From Desulfovibrio sp. (GTDB lineage: Bacteria; Desulfobacterota; Desulfovibrionia; Desulfovibrionales; Desulfovibrionaceae): a stretch of 6,886 nt of DNA. Of this stretch, positions 1 through 6,191 are shown piece by piece. The position numbers and the translations under genes were made by a program. The notes under the pieces were generated by a model. It was not told the DNA's origin and did no database searches. It worked only from the letters and a program-made list of their open reading frames with translations. Numbering within the stretch: the first letter of the stretch is position 1; every line of letters starts with the position of its first letter. The DNA lies in the NCBI GenBank assembly GCA_031270875.1, contig JAISXC010000302.1:1-6886 (forward strand). Direction: 5' to 3'.

Positions 1-1598
1 TCGAGGGAACAGGGCTCGGTCTGGCCATTGTCCAGAATCTGTGCCGCCTGATGGGCGGGGATGTCAGAATGACCAGCGTATACGGCTCCGGGTCCGAATT
101 TACCGCCACCATCCGGCAGCAGGCGGGATCATCGAAAAAACTGGCTTCTCTCGCGGACCCCGGGCAAAAACGCGTGCTGTTCTTCAAAGAAGCGGAGGCG
201 CGGCATCTGTCCATCATGTCGGCGTTGAAGGAACTTGGCGTGCCTGAACCGAAATTGGTGGAAAGGCGGTGTGATTTCATAAAAGAATTTGTAACCGGCC
301 TCCATGACTACGCCTTCATATCCTCGCGGTATGCCCTGCGATGTTTCCGGGGATGCGAACAGCAGTGTCTTGAAGTGTGTCAGGAGGAAAATCCCCGGAC
401 CCGACTTGTGGTTATGGCGGCCTTTGGCGACGCTGCGGCCATTCCCGGCACGAGCAACATCGCGATGCCGGTTTACTGCGTTCCCCTGGCGAATGCTCTG
501 AACGGCGCATCCTCTTCGGAACACCGTGTCAGCGACGCGAACGGCCTTCCCCTGTTTTCCGCTCCGGAGGCGACCGTCCTGGTGGTGGACGATGTGCTCA
601 CAAACCTGCGGGTGGCCAGGGAATTCATGGATTATTACGGCATCGCCGTGGAAACCTGCATGGACGGCCCCGAGGCGCTGGAAATGGTCGAAGACAGGCG
701 GTATGATCTGATTTTCATGGACCACATGATGCCCAAAATGAACGGGCTGGAAGCCACGCTGAGGATCCGGCGACTTGGCAGGAACGATGAATATTTCCGC
801 AATGTTCCGATTGTGGCTCTGACGGCGAACGCCGTCGTGGGCCAGCGGGAGATTTTTCTGGAGCACGGGTTCAACGATTTTCTGCCCAAGCCCCTTGAGG
901 CGCAGGCGCTGGACGCGGTTTTGAAAAAATGGCTGCCTCTTGAGAAACAGCGGGCGATTGAGAGTCCCGCCCGCGACGCGCGGGCGGTCGAAGCGGTCGC
1001 GCGGCCTGACCTTGTGGAAGGGCTTGACATGGAAAAGGGGATAAAAAACGTCGGCGGCCGCAAATCGGCTTATGCCGGCACTCTTTCCGTTTTCCGCCAG
1101 GATTGCGGAACACTGACGCCCCGGTTGCTGACGGCGCTTGTCGACGGCGATCTTTCCGCCTACGCCATCGCCGCGCATGCGCTGAAAGGATCTCTGCGGA
1201 CAATCGGGGCCGAGAAACTTGCGTTTTCCGCCATGCGGCTTGAAAATGCCGCTTCCAATGGAGACGCCGGCTTTCTGAAAGAGGAAACGCAATCCTTCCT
1301 GAATGAACTGCAAACTTTGACCGGCTCGTTCGACCTTGTGCTTCCAGTTCTGACCGCCCAGGGAAAGGCCGGGAACGGCGGGCTATCCGCGGAGAACGCC
1401 GCGTTGCCCCGGAAACTGGACGAGTTGAAGCAGGCCCTGAATTCCATGGACGCCCAGGCCGTGAATGATCTGCTGACTGACTGCCTCGGCATGGAACTCT
1501 CCCCGGGCCAGCGGACGCTGATCAATGAGATCGACATGCTGGTCATGGATTTCGAATTTGAGGAGGCTGTTGCAAGGATAGATGACTTTTTGGCATGA
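1..1598 (+). CDS. Hybrid sensor histidine kinase, C-terminal part (ATPase tail, pseudo-receiver, receiver, Hpt); 5' end outside window
   Basis: The reading frame is open from base 3, so the ATG at 51 is internal; 531 residues are visible, numbered here from base 3. Residues 2-10 (GTGLGLAIV) are the last glycine box of a histidine kinase ATPase domain. Residues about 57-165 look like a receiver fold without its acidic pair or phospho-acceptor Asp. Residues about 190-312 are an intact receiver: acidic pair D196/D197, acceptor D240 in FMDHMMPKMNG, T274 and K296. Residues about 338-440 are an Hpt domain with phospho-accepting H392 in AHALKGS. A helical tail of about 90 residues follows. By family knowledge, phosphate passes His, Asp, then Hpt His to a separate regulator. 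The sensor and dimerisation domains lie upstream, so stimulus and target are unknown. The TGA stop is at 1596-1598. Family identity is firm; no gene name can be given. Confidence 0.95.
   Translation, partial: EGTGLGLAIVQNLCRLMGGDVRMTSVYGSGSEFTATIRQQAGSSKKLASLADPGQKRVLFFKEAEARHLSIMSALKELGVPEPKLVERRCDFIKEFVTGLHDYAFISSRYALRCFRGCEQQCLEVCQEENPRTRLVVMAAFGDAAAIPGTSNIAMPVYCVPLANALNGASSSEHRVSDANGLPLFSAPEATVLVVDDVLTNLRVAREFMDYYGIAVETCMDGPEALEMVEDRRYDLIFMDHMMPKMNGLEATLRIRRLGRNDEYFRNVPIVALTANAVVGQREIFLEHGFNDFLPKPLEAQALDAVLKKWLPLEKQRAIESPARDARAVEAVARPDLVEGLDMEKGIKNVGGRKSAYAGTLSVFRQDCGTLTPRLLTALVDGDLSAYAIAAHALKGSLRTIGAEKLAFSAMRLENAASNGDAGFLKEETQSFLNELQTLTGSFDLVLPVLTAQGKAGNGGLSAENAALPRKLDELKQALNSMDAQAVNDLLTDCLGMELSPGQRTLINEIDMLVMDFEFEEAVARIDDFLA
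967..987. repeat. Perfect 9-bp GC inverted repeat inside the kinase gene
   Basis: CCGCCCGCG at 967-975 and CGCGGGCGG at 979-987 are perfect reverse complements separated by ACG. The hairpin falls in the coding linker between receiver and Hpt domains, where the protein is low-complexity (Ala, Arg, Glu and Val rich) and constraint is probably weak. It may be chance in GC-rich DNA or a small palindromic element tolerated in a linker. No function is shown. Confidence 0.6.
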
Positions 1599-1609
1599 TT
1601 TCAACTTTT
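1589..1609 (+). repeat. 21-bp imperfect direct repeat, copy 1 (overlaps kinase stop codon)
   Basis: This stretch matches 2879-2899 at 19 of 21 positions, in the same orientation. The shared core is CATRATTTCAACTTTT (R is G here and A in the other copy). It spans the TGA stop of the kinase gene and the first bases after it. The AT-rich core stands out from its GC-rich surroundings. The function is unknown; with its partner it brackets galE. Confidence 0.55.
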
Positions 1610-1643
1610 TCAACCGCCTCGCGTATGTCCGGCGCGAAGGAGA

Positions 1644-1676
1644 ATGGGCGTCCCGGCGCCCATCTTTGTTTGTTTT
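1644..1676 (+). terminator. Rho-independent terminator after the kinase gene
   Basis: ATGGGCG (1644-1650) pairs perfectly with CGCCCAT (1657-1663). The stem can gain one T·G wobble inside, leaving a CCCG loop. It is followed by the T-rich run CTTTGTTTGTTTT (1664-1676). It lies 45 bases after the kinase stop and upstream of galE, which fits an end of the kinase transcript. The T run is interrupted by two G residues, so termination may be partial. Confidence 0.6.
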
Positions 1677-1701
1677 GACATGTCCGCCGCGAGCGGATAA
1701 G
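1675..1701 (+). promoter_or_regulatory. Candidate sigma-70 promoter for galE
   Basis: A perfect TTGACA -35 element lies at 1675-1680, overlapping the end of the terminator T run. The best -10 candidate is GATAAG at 1696-1701, matching TATAAT at 4 of 6 positions but with a short 15-base spacer. The perfect -35 and the position after a terminator support it; the poor -10 and spacing weaken it. Transcription would start about 30 bases upstream of the galE start codon. Confidence 0.35.
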
Positions 1702-1725
1702 TTTCCGGCTGTGGTCGTGATTCAA

Positions 1726-1731
1726 AAGGAG
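1726..1731 (+). promoter_or_regulatory. Ribosome binding site fixing the galE GTG start
   Basis: AAGGAG (1726-1731, within AAAAGGAG) lies 7 bases before GTG at 1739. This strong site, plus the Rossmann motif beginning a few codons later, identifies GTG rather than a downstream ATG as the start. Confidence 0.85.
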
Positions 1732-1738
1732 ACGCGGC

Positions 1739-2725
1739 GTGAGCGGCAAAAAAACCATTCTTGTTGCCGGCGGGGCCGGATACATTGGGAGCCATCTGAA
1801 CCGGACGGCCCATGAGCGGGGCTACAATACCGTCGTGTACGACAATCTGGCCTGCGGGCACAGGAGCGCCGTGCAGTGGGGCGATTTTGTGCTGGGCGAT
1901 CTTGCGGACGCCGGACAGCTGCGTCTGGCCTTCCGGCATTTTCGGCCGGACGTCGTCATGCACTTCGCGGCTTACGCCTGTGTGGGCGAATCCGTCGCCG
2001 ACCCTGAAAAATATTACCTGAACAACGTGTCGGCGACATTGAATCTGCTGCGCGCCATGCGCGAGGCGGATTGCCGCGACTTCATTTTCTCTTCAACCTG
2101 CGCCACGTACGGAATACCCCGCCGGATTCCGATTGTCGAGGAACACCCGCAAGCTCCGGTCAACCCGTACGGCAGAAGCAAACTGATGGTGGAAACCGCG
2201 CTTGCCGACTACGCGGCCGCGTATGGCCTGCGTTACATGAATCTGCGCTACTTCAACGCGGCCGGGGCTGACGTTCTGGCGCGGATAGGCGAAGACCACA
2301 ATCCGGAAACCCATCTGATACCCCTCGTTCTGGACGCCGCAGCGGGCAGAAGGCCCCATGTGTCCGTTTTCGGCACGGACTACGATACTCCGGACGGCAC
2401 ATGCATCCGCGACTATATTCATGTGGACGATCTTGCCCGGGCGCATCTGCTCGCCCTTGAGTACCTTCTTGACGGCGGAGTGAGCGGGAGCTTCAATCTC
2501 GGCAACGGTCGGGGTTACTCGGTGAAGCAGGTGGTTGACTGCGCGCGCGCCGTTACCGGGCGCGAGATAGCCGTGATCGAGGGGCCGCGCCGGGCTGGCG
2601 ATCCGCCGTCCCTGGTGGGCGGCACGGAACTGGCCGAGCGGATTCTGGGCTGGCGCCCGGATTTGCCCCGCCTTGAGGACATTATCGGCACGGCCTGGGC
2701 CTGGCACAAAAAACGTTTTTGTTGA
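1739..2725 (+). CDS. galE: UDP-glucose 4-epimerase
   Basis: This cytoplasmic NAD-dependent enzyme of the extended short-chain dehydrogenase family interconverts UDP-glucose and UDP-galactose. It serves the Leloir pathway and supplies sugars for lipopolysaccharide or other surface glycans. Its 328 residues are near the usual 330-340. Visible motifs are GGAGYIGSH (residues 11-19, NAD binding), SSTCATYG (118-125, catalytic Thr120 where E. coli has Ser124), and the YxxxK pair Tyr144/Lys148 in NPYGRSK. NAAGAD (173-178) and RDYIHVDDLA (224-233) are typical of GalE. By alignment from memory, the residue matching the E. coli Tyr299 specificity gate is Leu292, so activity on N-acetylated UDP-sugars is possible but unproven. 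Translation starts at GTG. The gene appears to be a single-gene unit with a terminator and promoter upstream. No other sugar-nucleotide gene is adjacent, so its pathway is not set by context. Confidence 0.95.
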   Translation: MSGKKTILVAGGAGYIGSHLNRTAHERGYNTVVYDNLACGHRSAVQWGDFVLGDLADAGQLRLAFRHFRPDVVMHFAAYACVGESVADPEKYYLNNVSATLNLLRAMREADCRDFIFSSTCATYGIPRRIPIVEEHPQAPVNPYGRSKLMVETALADYAAAYGLRYMNLRYFNAAGADVLARIGEDHNPETHLIPLVLDAAAGRRPHVSVFGTDYDTPDGTCIRDYIHVDDLARAHLLALEYLLDGGVSGSFNLGNGRGYSVKQVVDCARAVTGREIAVIEGPRRAGDPPSLVGGTELAERILGWRPDLPRLEDIIGTAWAWHKKRFC

Positions 2726-2759
2726 GGAATCCGGGGTCAGGAACCCGCGCTTGGCTGTC

Positions 2760-2783
2760 TCCGCGAGGGCGGACGCTGTTTTT
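2760..2783 (+). terminator. Weak candidate terminator after galE
   Basis: TCCGC (2760-2764) and GCGGA (2769-2773) form a 5-bp stem with a GAGG loop. A short spacer follows, then TGTTTTT (2777-2783). It lies 34 bases after the galE stop. The short stem and the three-base gap before the T run make it only a candidate; the stronger hairpin at 2850-2872 could instead end the galE transcript. Confidence 0.35.
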
Positions 2784-2805
2784 ACAAAAATGTGGCAGAA
2801 TTTTC

Positions 2806-2835
2806 TTGAAAGAAACAACCTTGACAGGGTATAGG
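2806..2835 (+). promoter_or_regulatory. Candidate sigma-70 promoter of the liv operon
   Basis: TTGAAA (2806-2811, 5 of 6 matches to the -35 consensus) is separated by 18 bases from TATAGG (2830-2835, 4 of 6 to the -10 consensus). The region is the AT-rich part of the 196-base gap before the binding-protein gene. A perfect TTGACA at 2821-2826 lies inside the spacer but has no suitable -10 at 15-19 bases. Transcription would begin near 2842, giving a leader of about 80 bases. Confidence 0.4.
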
Positions 2836-2849
2836 AATATTTCGCGTCA

Positions 2850-2872
2850 GGCCAAAGCCTGCGGCCTTGGCC
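2850..2872 (+). promoter_or_regulatory. Strong stem-loop in the presumed liv mRNA leader
   Basis: GGCCAAAGCC (2850-2859) pairs with GGCCTTGGCC (2863-2872) with one A·C mismatch and a 3-base TGC loop. CTTTGATTT follows, a weak U run. If the promoter candidate at 2806-2835 is right, this hairpin sits almost at the 5' end of the transcript, about 50 bases before the start codon. It could protect the message, attenuate transcription, or terminate galE transcripts. The structure is seen; the role is inferred. Confidence 0.5.
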
Positions 2873-2878
2873 CTTTGA

Positions 2879-2899
2879 TTTGCCATAATTTCAACTTTT
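2879..2899 (+). repeat. 21-bp imperfect direct repeat, copy 2 (leader of the liv operon)
   Basis: This is the second copy of the element at 1589-1609 (19 of 21 identical, core CATRATTTCAACTTTT). It lies between the leader stem-loop and the ribosome binding site of the binding-protein gene, ending 22 bases before the ATG. That location would suit a regulator, small-RNA or translation-control site, but nothing shows which. Confidence 0.55.
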
Positions 2900-2921
2900 G
2901 CGCTGAGAAAAGGAGTTTCCC

Positions 2922-4094
2922 ATGTTGAAACACGCGCGTGCAATCGTGCTGGTCTGCGCGGCGACGCTGTTCGCGTCGGGCGTCGCTCTGGCCGGGCAGA
3001 CAATCAAAATCGGCTTTCCCATCCCCCTGACCGGGGAAATCCCCAAAGTCGGAGAATCCACCAAGTTTGCCGCGGAGCTTTTCAGGGAGGAAGTCAACGC
3101 CAAGGGCGGCCTTGATGTAGGCGGCAAAAAATACCCGCTGGAATTTATTTTCGAGGACAATGAGTCAAAACCGGAAACCGCGGTCAACGTCACCCTCAAG
3201 CTGATCGACCGTGATGACGTCCTGGCGATTGTCGGCCCCCAGTCTTCCCGTCAGGCTGTGCCCGCGGGCGCTGTGGCCAACGACAACGAGACGCCCATGA
3301 TCACCCCTTGGTCCACAAATCCGGACGCCACCAAAGACCGCCCGTGGGTGTTCCGCGCCGCCTTCCTTGATCCGTTCCAGGCCCCGGTGGCGGCGGATTT
3401 CGCCACAAAGGAGTTCAAAGCCCAAAAGGCCGCCGTCCTTTTTGAAATTTCCAATGATTATTCCAAGGGGCTGGCCGACAACTTCAGGGATGCCTGGGAA
3501 GAACGCCACGGCAAGGGTTCTGTGGCGGCCTTTGAGTCCCATGGCCCGAAAGACCAGGATTTTTCCGCCCAGTTGACGAAAATGATCGCCGCGAAGCCGG
3601 ATTTTATTTTTCTGCCGGAAAACTACAGCTTTGTCGCGCTCATTGTGCCGCAGGCGCGCGATCTCGGCTACAAGGGCTCATTTATGGGTTCGGACGCCTG
3701 GGGTTCGGCCGAACTGATGAAGCTGTGCGGCGACGCGTGCAAGGGGCAGTTCTTCTCCACCCATTACGCCGCAGCGGGGGCCAAGGGCGCAACCAAGGAA
3801 TTTATTGACAAGTACAACAAAAAGTACGGGTATGTGCCGGACGACGTCGCGGCCCTGACCTGGGACGCCGTTGCCCTGGTTTTGGACGCCATACAGAAAG
3901 CCGGCAGGCTGGAAAACAATACGCGCAAAATGCGCAAGCTGATCCGCGACAACCTGGCTTCCGTACAGAATTTTAACGGCATCACCGGCGACATGCGTTT
4001 CGACTCCCAGGGCGACCCCGTCAAATGCGCGGTTATTGTGGCCATTGACGACAGGGGAGATTTTACCTTCAGAGAATCCGTCTGCCCGAAATAA
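2922..4094 (+). CDS. livJ: Periplasmic substrate-binding protein of a branched-chain amino acid type (HAAT) ABC importer
   Basis: This exported protein captures a ligand in the periplasm and delivers it to the LivH/LivM permease encoded downstream. It has 390 residues, usual for the family (Peripla_BP_6, type I fold). Residues 1-24 are a Sec signal peptide: KHAR, a hydrophobic core, and ALA before Gly25. No lipobox is seen, so it should be soluble rather than a lipoprotein. Mature strand 1 reads IKIGFPIPLTGE (28-39). GPQSSRQAVPAG (105-116) and the ITPWSTNP region (127-134) match the family's ligand-binding loops. Cys269 and Cys273 lie close together in LCGDACKG and may form a disulfide; Cys369 and Cys388 are also present. 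AAGGAG lies 6 bases before the ATG. The symbol is a family-level label: ligands range from Leu/Ile/Val to amides, urea and aromatic acids, and specificity cannot be read here. Confidence 0.92.
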   Translation: MLKHARAIVLVCAATLFASGVALAGQTIKIGFPIPLTGEIPKVGESTKFAAELFREEVNAKGGLDVGGKKYPLEFIFEDNESKPETAVNVTLKLIDRDDVLAIVGPQSSRQAVPAGAVANDNETPMITPWSTNPDATKDRPWVFRAAFLDPFQAPVAADFATKEFKAQKAAVLFEISNDYSKGLADNFRDAWEERHGKGSVAAFESHGPKDQDFSAQLTKMIAAKPDFIFLPENYSFVALIVPQARDLGYKGSFMGSDAWGSAELMKLCGDACKGQFFSTHYAAAGAKGATKEFIDKYNKKYGYVPDDVAALTWDAVALVLDAIQKAGRLENNTRKMRKLIRDNLASVQNFNGITGDMRFDSQGDPVKCAVIVAIDDRGDFTFRESVCPK

Positions 4095-4103
4095 CCACCG
4101 GCA

Positions 4104-4134
4104 TCCGGCGCCGTCCGCTTCCGGCGGCGCCGGA
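4104..4134 (+). promoter_or_regulatory. Perfect 10-bp GC stem-loop between binding-protein gene and livH
   Basis: TCCGGCGCCG (4104-4113) is exactly complementary to CGGCGCCGGA (4125-4134) across an 11-base loop; a T·G and a C-G pair can extend it inward. No T run follows, so it is not a classic terminator. In ABC import operons such as malE-malF, a hairpin after the binding-protein gene protects the 3' end of that message so the binding protein outnumbers the permease. That role is likely here but unproven. It is the only sizeable gap (69 bases) within the operon. Confidence 0.65.
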
Positions 4135-4163
4135 GAACCAGGGGAATCCAAGGAGAGCCGCGC

Positions 4164-5081
4164 ATGGACCTTTTCCTGCAGCAATGCGTCAATGCCCTGC
4201 AATGGGGCAGCTTTTACGCCCTCATAGCCTTGGGCTACACGCTTGTATACGGCGTTCTGCGGCTGATCAATTTTGCCCACGGCGACATTTTCATGGTCGG
4301 GGCCTACCTCGCCTTTTTCATTTCCACAGCCTTTCTTTCGCCGGATGGCATGTTTGGTTTTCCCCGCGGGCTGACCCTGGCTCTGACCATTCCGCTGACC
4401 ATGATTTTTACCTCCCTGGTGGGCGTCACGCTGGAAAGAATCGCCTACCGGCCCCTGATGCGCAAGGGGGCGCACCGGCTTTATGTGGTCATCACCGCGC
4501 TGATGTGCGGGCTTGTGCTGGAAAACGGCAATCTGGCCCTGCTTGGCGCAAGCCGTAAAACGTTGCCCGTGCTGCTGGACAAAAGCATTTACAATATTGG
4601 CGGCATCGCCGTGACCAATCTCAAACTTTGGGTCATTCTCGCGGCGGTTCTTGTATTTTTCGCCCTGCATTTCATTGTGACGAAAACGCGCATGGGCATG
4701 GCCATGCGGGCGGTTTCCTGGGACAGGTTCGCCCTGCCGCTCATGGGCATACCGCTGGACAGCGTGATCGTTTTTACCTTCATGCTGGGCTCGGGAATTG
4801 CCGGGATCGGCGGTATGCTCTTTGCCATGTCCTATCCTGTGCTTGAGCCGTACATGGGAGCCATGACGGGATGGAAAGCCTTTATCGCCGCCGTTGTCGG
4901 CGGAATAGGCGAGATCCGGGGGGCTTTTGCCGGGGGCTTTCTGCTGGCCTTTGTGGAGGTTATGGTGGCCGCCTTCCTGCCGTCCACGTTTCGCGATCTT
5001 TTTGCCTTTTCCATTTTGCTGCTCATTCTCTGGCAACGGCCGACAGGCATTTTCGGCAAACCCCTGACAACAAAGATATGA
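4164..5081 (+). CDS. livH: Branched-chain amino acid type ABC transporter permease LivH
   Basis: This is one of two inner-membrane subunits forming the translocation path of the HAAT importer. It has 305 residues, of usual length, and is strongly hydrophobic with about eight predicted membrane segments. Family signatures are all present. The first segment reads YALIALGYTLVYGVLRL, followed by INFAHGD (35-41) and GAYLA. The cytoplasmic coupling region has RAVSWD (182-187) and LMGI (193-196), the EAA-like loop that contacts the ATPases. GWKAFIAAVVGGIGEIRGA (236-254) and RPTGIFG near the C-terminus complete the set. AAGGAG at 4150-4155 lies 8 bases before the ATG. It follows the binding-protein gene after a hairpin-bearing gap and sits 12 bases before livM, so it is clearly in the same operon. 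No anomaly is seen. Confidence 0.95.
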   Translation: MDLFLQQCVNALQWGSFYALIALGYTLVYGVLRLINFAHGDIFMVGAYLAFFISTAFLSPDGMFGFPRGLTLALTIPLTMIFTSLVGVTLERIAYRPLMRKGAHRLYVVITALMCGLVLENGNLALLGASRKTLPVLLDKSIYNIGGIAVTNLKLWVILAAVLVFFALHFIVTKTRMGMAMRAVSWDRFALPLMGIPLDSVIVFTFMLGSGIAGIGGMLFAMSYPVLEPYMGAMTGWKAFIAAVVGGIGEIRGAFAGGFLLAFVEVMVAAFLPSTFRDLFAFSILLLILWQRPTGIFGKPLTTKI

Positions 5082-5093
5082 CGGAAAGCGGCC

Positions 5094-6170
5094 ATGCAGC
5101 GTTACACCGTTAATGTTCTTTTTTGCGCCGCCGCCGTCGCGCTGGTGGGGCTTGCCCAGGCCGGCATGCTGGACAAGTACGTGCTGACCGTCATTACTTT
5201 CATGGGCATCAACTGTATCTTCGCCGTCAGCCTGAACCTTGTGAACGGCTACATGGGCGAGTTTTCCTGCGGGCACGGTGGATTCATGTGCGTGGGGGCC
5301 TATGTGGGCTCGCTGCTTTCCGTGGCTTTTTTCACCAACAGCAAATTGTTCGGCCCGGCGCTTTTTCCACCGGAACTGGCTCCTTTCCTTTTTCCGCTTG
5401 TGCTCATCGGGGCGAGTTTCGCCGCGGCCCTGTTCGGCCTGATTGTGGCTCTGCCCTCCTTTCACACGCGGGATGACTATCTGGCCATCATCACCATCGC
5501 CGCCAACTACATTATCATCTCCGTCGTGGAGAACATCGACGCCATTGGCGGCCCGCGCGGTTTTTCCGGCATGAAAAGGGTGGTCAACGCGATGTCGGAC
5601 GTGGCGGATATTCCCTGGATGCTCATCTGGACCATCATCGGTCTTTTTGTCTGCGTCATGACGCTCTATCGCCTGATGACAAGCACGTACGGCAAGGGGA
5701 TTTCCGCCGTCTGCCAGAACGAGGTGGCGGCGGAAATCATGGGGGTGAACACCAACCGCGTCAAAATCATGGCCTTCATGGTTTCCTCTGGGCTCGCCGG
5801 ACTCTCCGGCGCCCTGTATGCCCATGTCTACGGATATGTGAACGCCCAGTCCTTCAACATACTCAAATCCACCGAAGGTCTGGTCATGGTGTACCTTGGC
5901 GGCATGGGCTCCATTTCCGGCGTGCTGCTGGCCGCGGTTGTCTTCACCCTGCTTGTCGAGCTGCTGCGCTTTGTCATCCCCTGGCTCAACGACATTCTTC
6001 ATGCCGCAAGCCTGCTGCCGGCGAGCTATGAACTGAGCCAGGTCTGGAAATGGGTCATTATTCCCCTCATTCTGATTTTGCTCATGCAGTTCCGGCCCGA
6101 GGGCTTTCTCGGCAACAGGGAGCTTACCCAGGTTTTTCCGCGTCTGAAACGCTGGATCACCTTCAAGTAG
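5094..6170 (+). CDS. livM: Branched-chain amino acid type ABC transporter permease LivM
   Basis: This is the second inner-membrane permease subunit, partner of LivH. It has 358 residues, within the family range, with multiple hydrophobic segments. Signatures include LNLVNGYMGEFSCGHGGFMCVGAY (48-71, equivalent to the LNL-GYAGQ-S-GH-AF-GIGAY block) and the GGPRGFSGM loop (152-160). The coupling loop AVCQNEVAAEIMGVNTNRVK (205-224) is followed by AFMVSSGLAGLSGALYAH. RPEGFLG (334-340) lies near the C-terminus. The coupling loop has Gln-Asn where relatives often have Arg/Glu-Asp, a mild change. The ATG lies 12 bases after the livH stop. Its ribosome binding site is poor (GGAAAG at 5083-5088), which suggests translational coupling to livH. 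An ATG at 5078 overlapping the livH stop is in another frame and closes after 11 codons, so it is not the start. Confidence 0.95.
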   Translation: MQRYTVNVLFCAAAVALVGLAQAGMLDKYVLTVITFMGINCIFAVSLNLVNGYMGEFSCGHGGFMCVGAYVGSLLSVAFFTNSKLFGPALFPPELAPFLFPLVLIGASFAAALFGLIVALPSFHTRDDYLAIITIAANYIIISVVENIDAIGGPRGFSGMKRVVNAMSDVADIPWMLIWTIIGLFVCVMTLYRLMTSTYGKGISAVCQNEVAAEIMGVNTNRVKIMAFMVSSGLAGLSGALYAHVYGYVNAQSFNILKSTEGLVMVYLGGMGSISGVLLAAVVFTLLVELLRFVIPWLNDILHAASLLPASYELSQVWKWVIIPLILILLMQFRPEGFLGNRELTQVFPRLKRWITFK

Positions 6171-6178
6171 TTTTCGGT

Positions 6179-6184
6179 GAGGAG
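6179..6184 (+). promoter_or_regulatory. Ribosome binding site fixing the livG GTG start
   Basis: GAGGAG lies 7 bases before GTG at 6192, in the 21-base gap after livM. It supports GTG as the start; the encoded protein then begins PLLEITGLTQRFGGL, the expected first strand of a LivG ATPase. Confidence 0.8.
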
Positions 6185-6191
6185 ATTTTCC

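Noticed and set aside
51..53. ATG as the start of the kinase-like gene
   Set aside because: The frame continues upstream to the window edge and encodes the conserved GTGLGLAIV box, so the gene starts outside the window.
129..1313. A 394-codon minus-strand frame inside the kinase gene
   Set aside because: It is antisense, in the same triplet register, to a gene with clear receiver and Hpt motifs; its composition is that of a shadow frame and it has no family resemblance.
1582..1815. A 77-codon plus-strand ORF spanning the kinase end, terminator and galE start
   Set aside because: It reads through a terminator and overlaps two well-supported genes, with no ribosome binding site or recognisable motif.
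2793..2812. Possible sigma-54 promoter (TGGCAG then TTGA)
   Set aside because: The -24-like TGGCAG is present but the essential GC of the -12 element is missing.
2093..2818. A 241-codon minus-strand frame over galE
   Set aside because: It overlaps a well-supported epimerase gene; its protein shows no motif.
2821..2826. Perfect TTGACA as the -35 of the liv promoter
   Set aside because: No acceptable -10 lies 15-19 bases downstream (the sequence there is TCGCGTCAGG). The TTGAAA/TATAGG pair is better.
2719..2928. A 69-codon plus-strand ORF between galE and the liv operon
   Set aside because: It overlaps the galE end, promoter, hairpin and repeat. It has no ribosome binding site and its composition is unlike a protein, so it is more likely non-coding.
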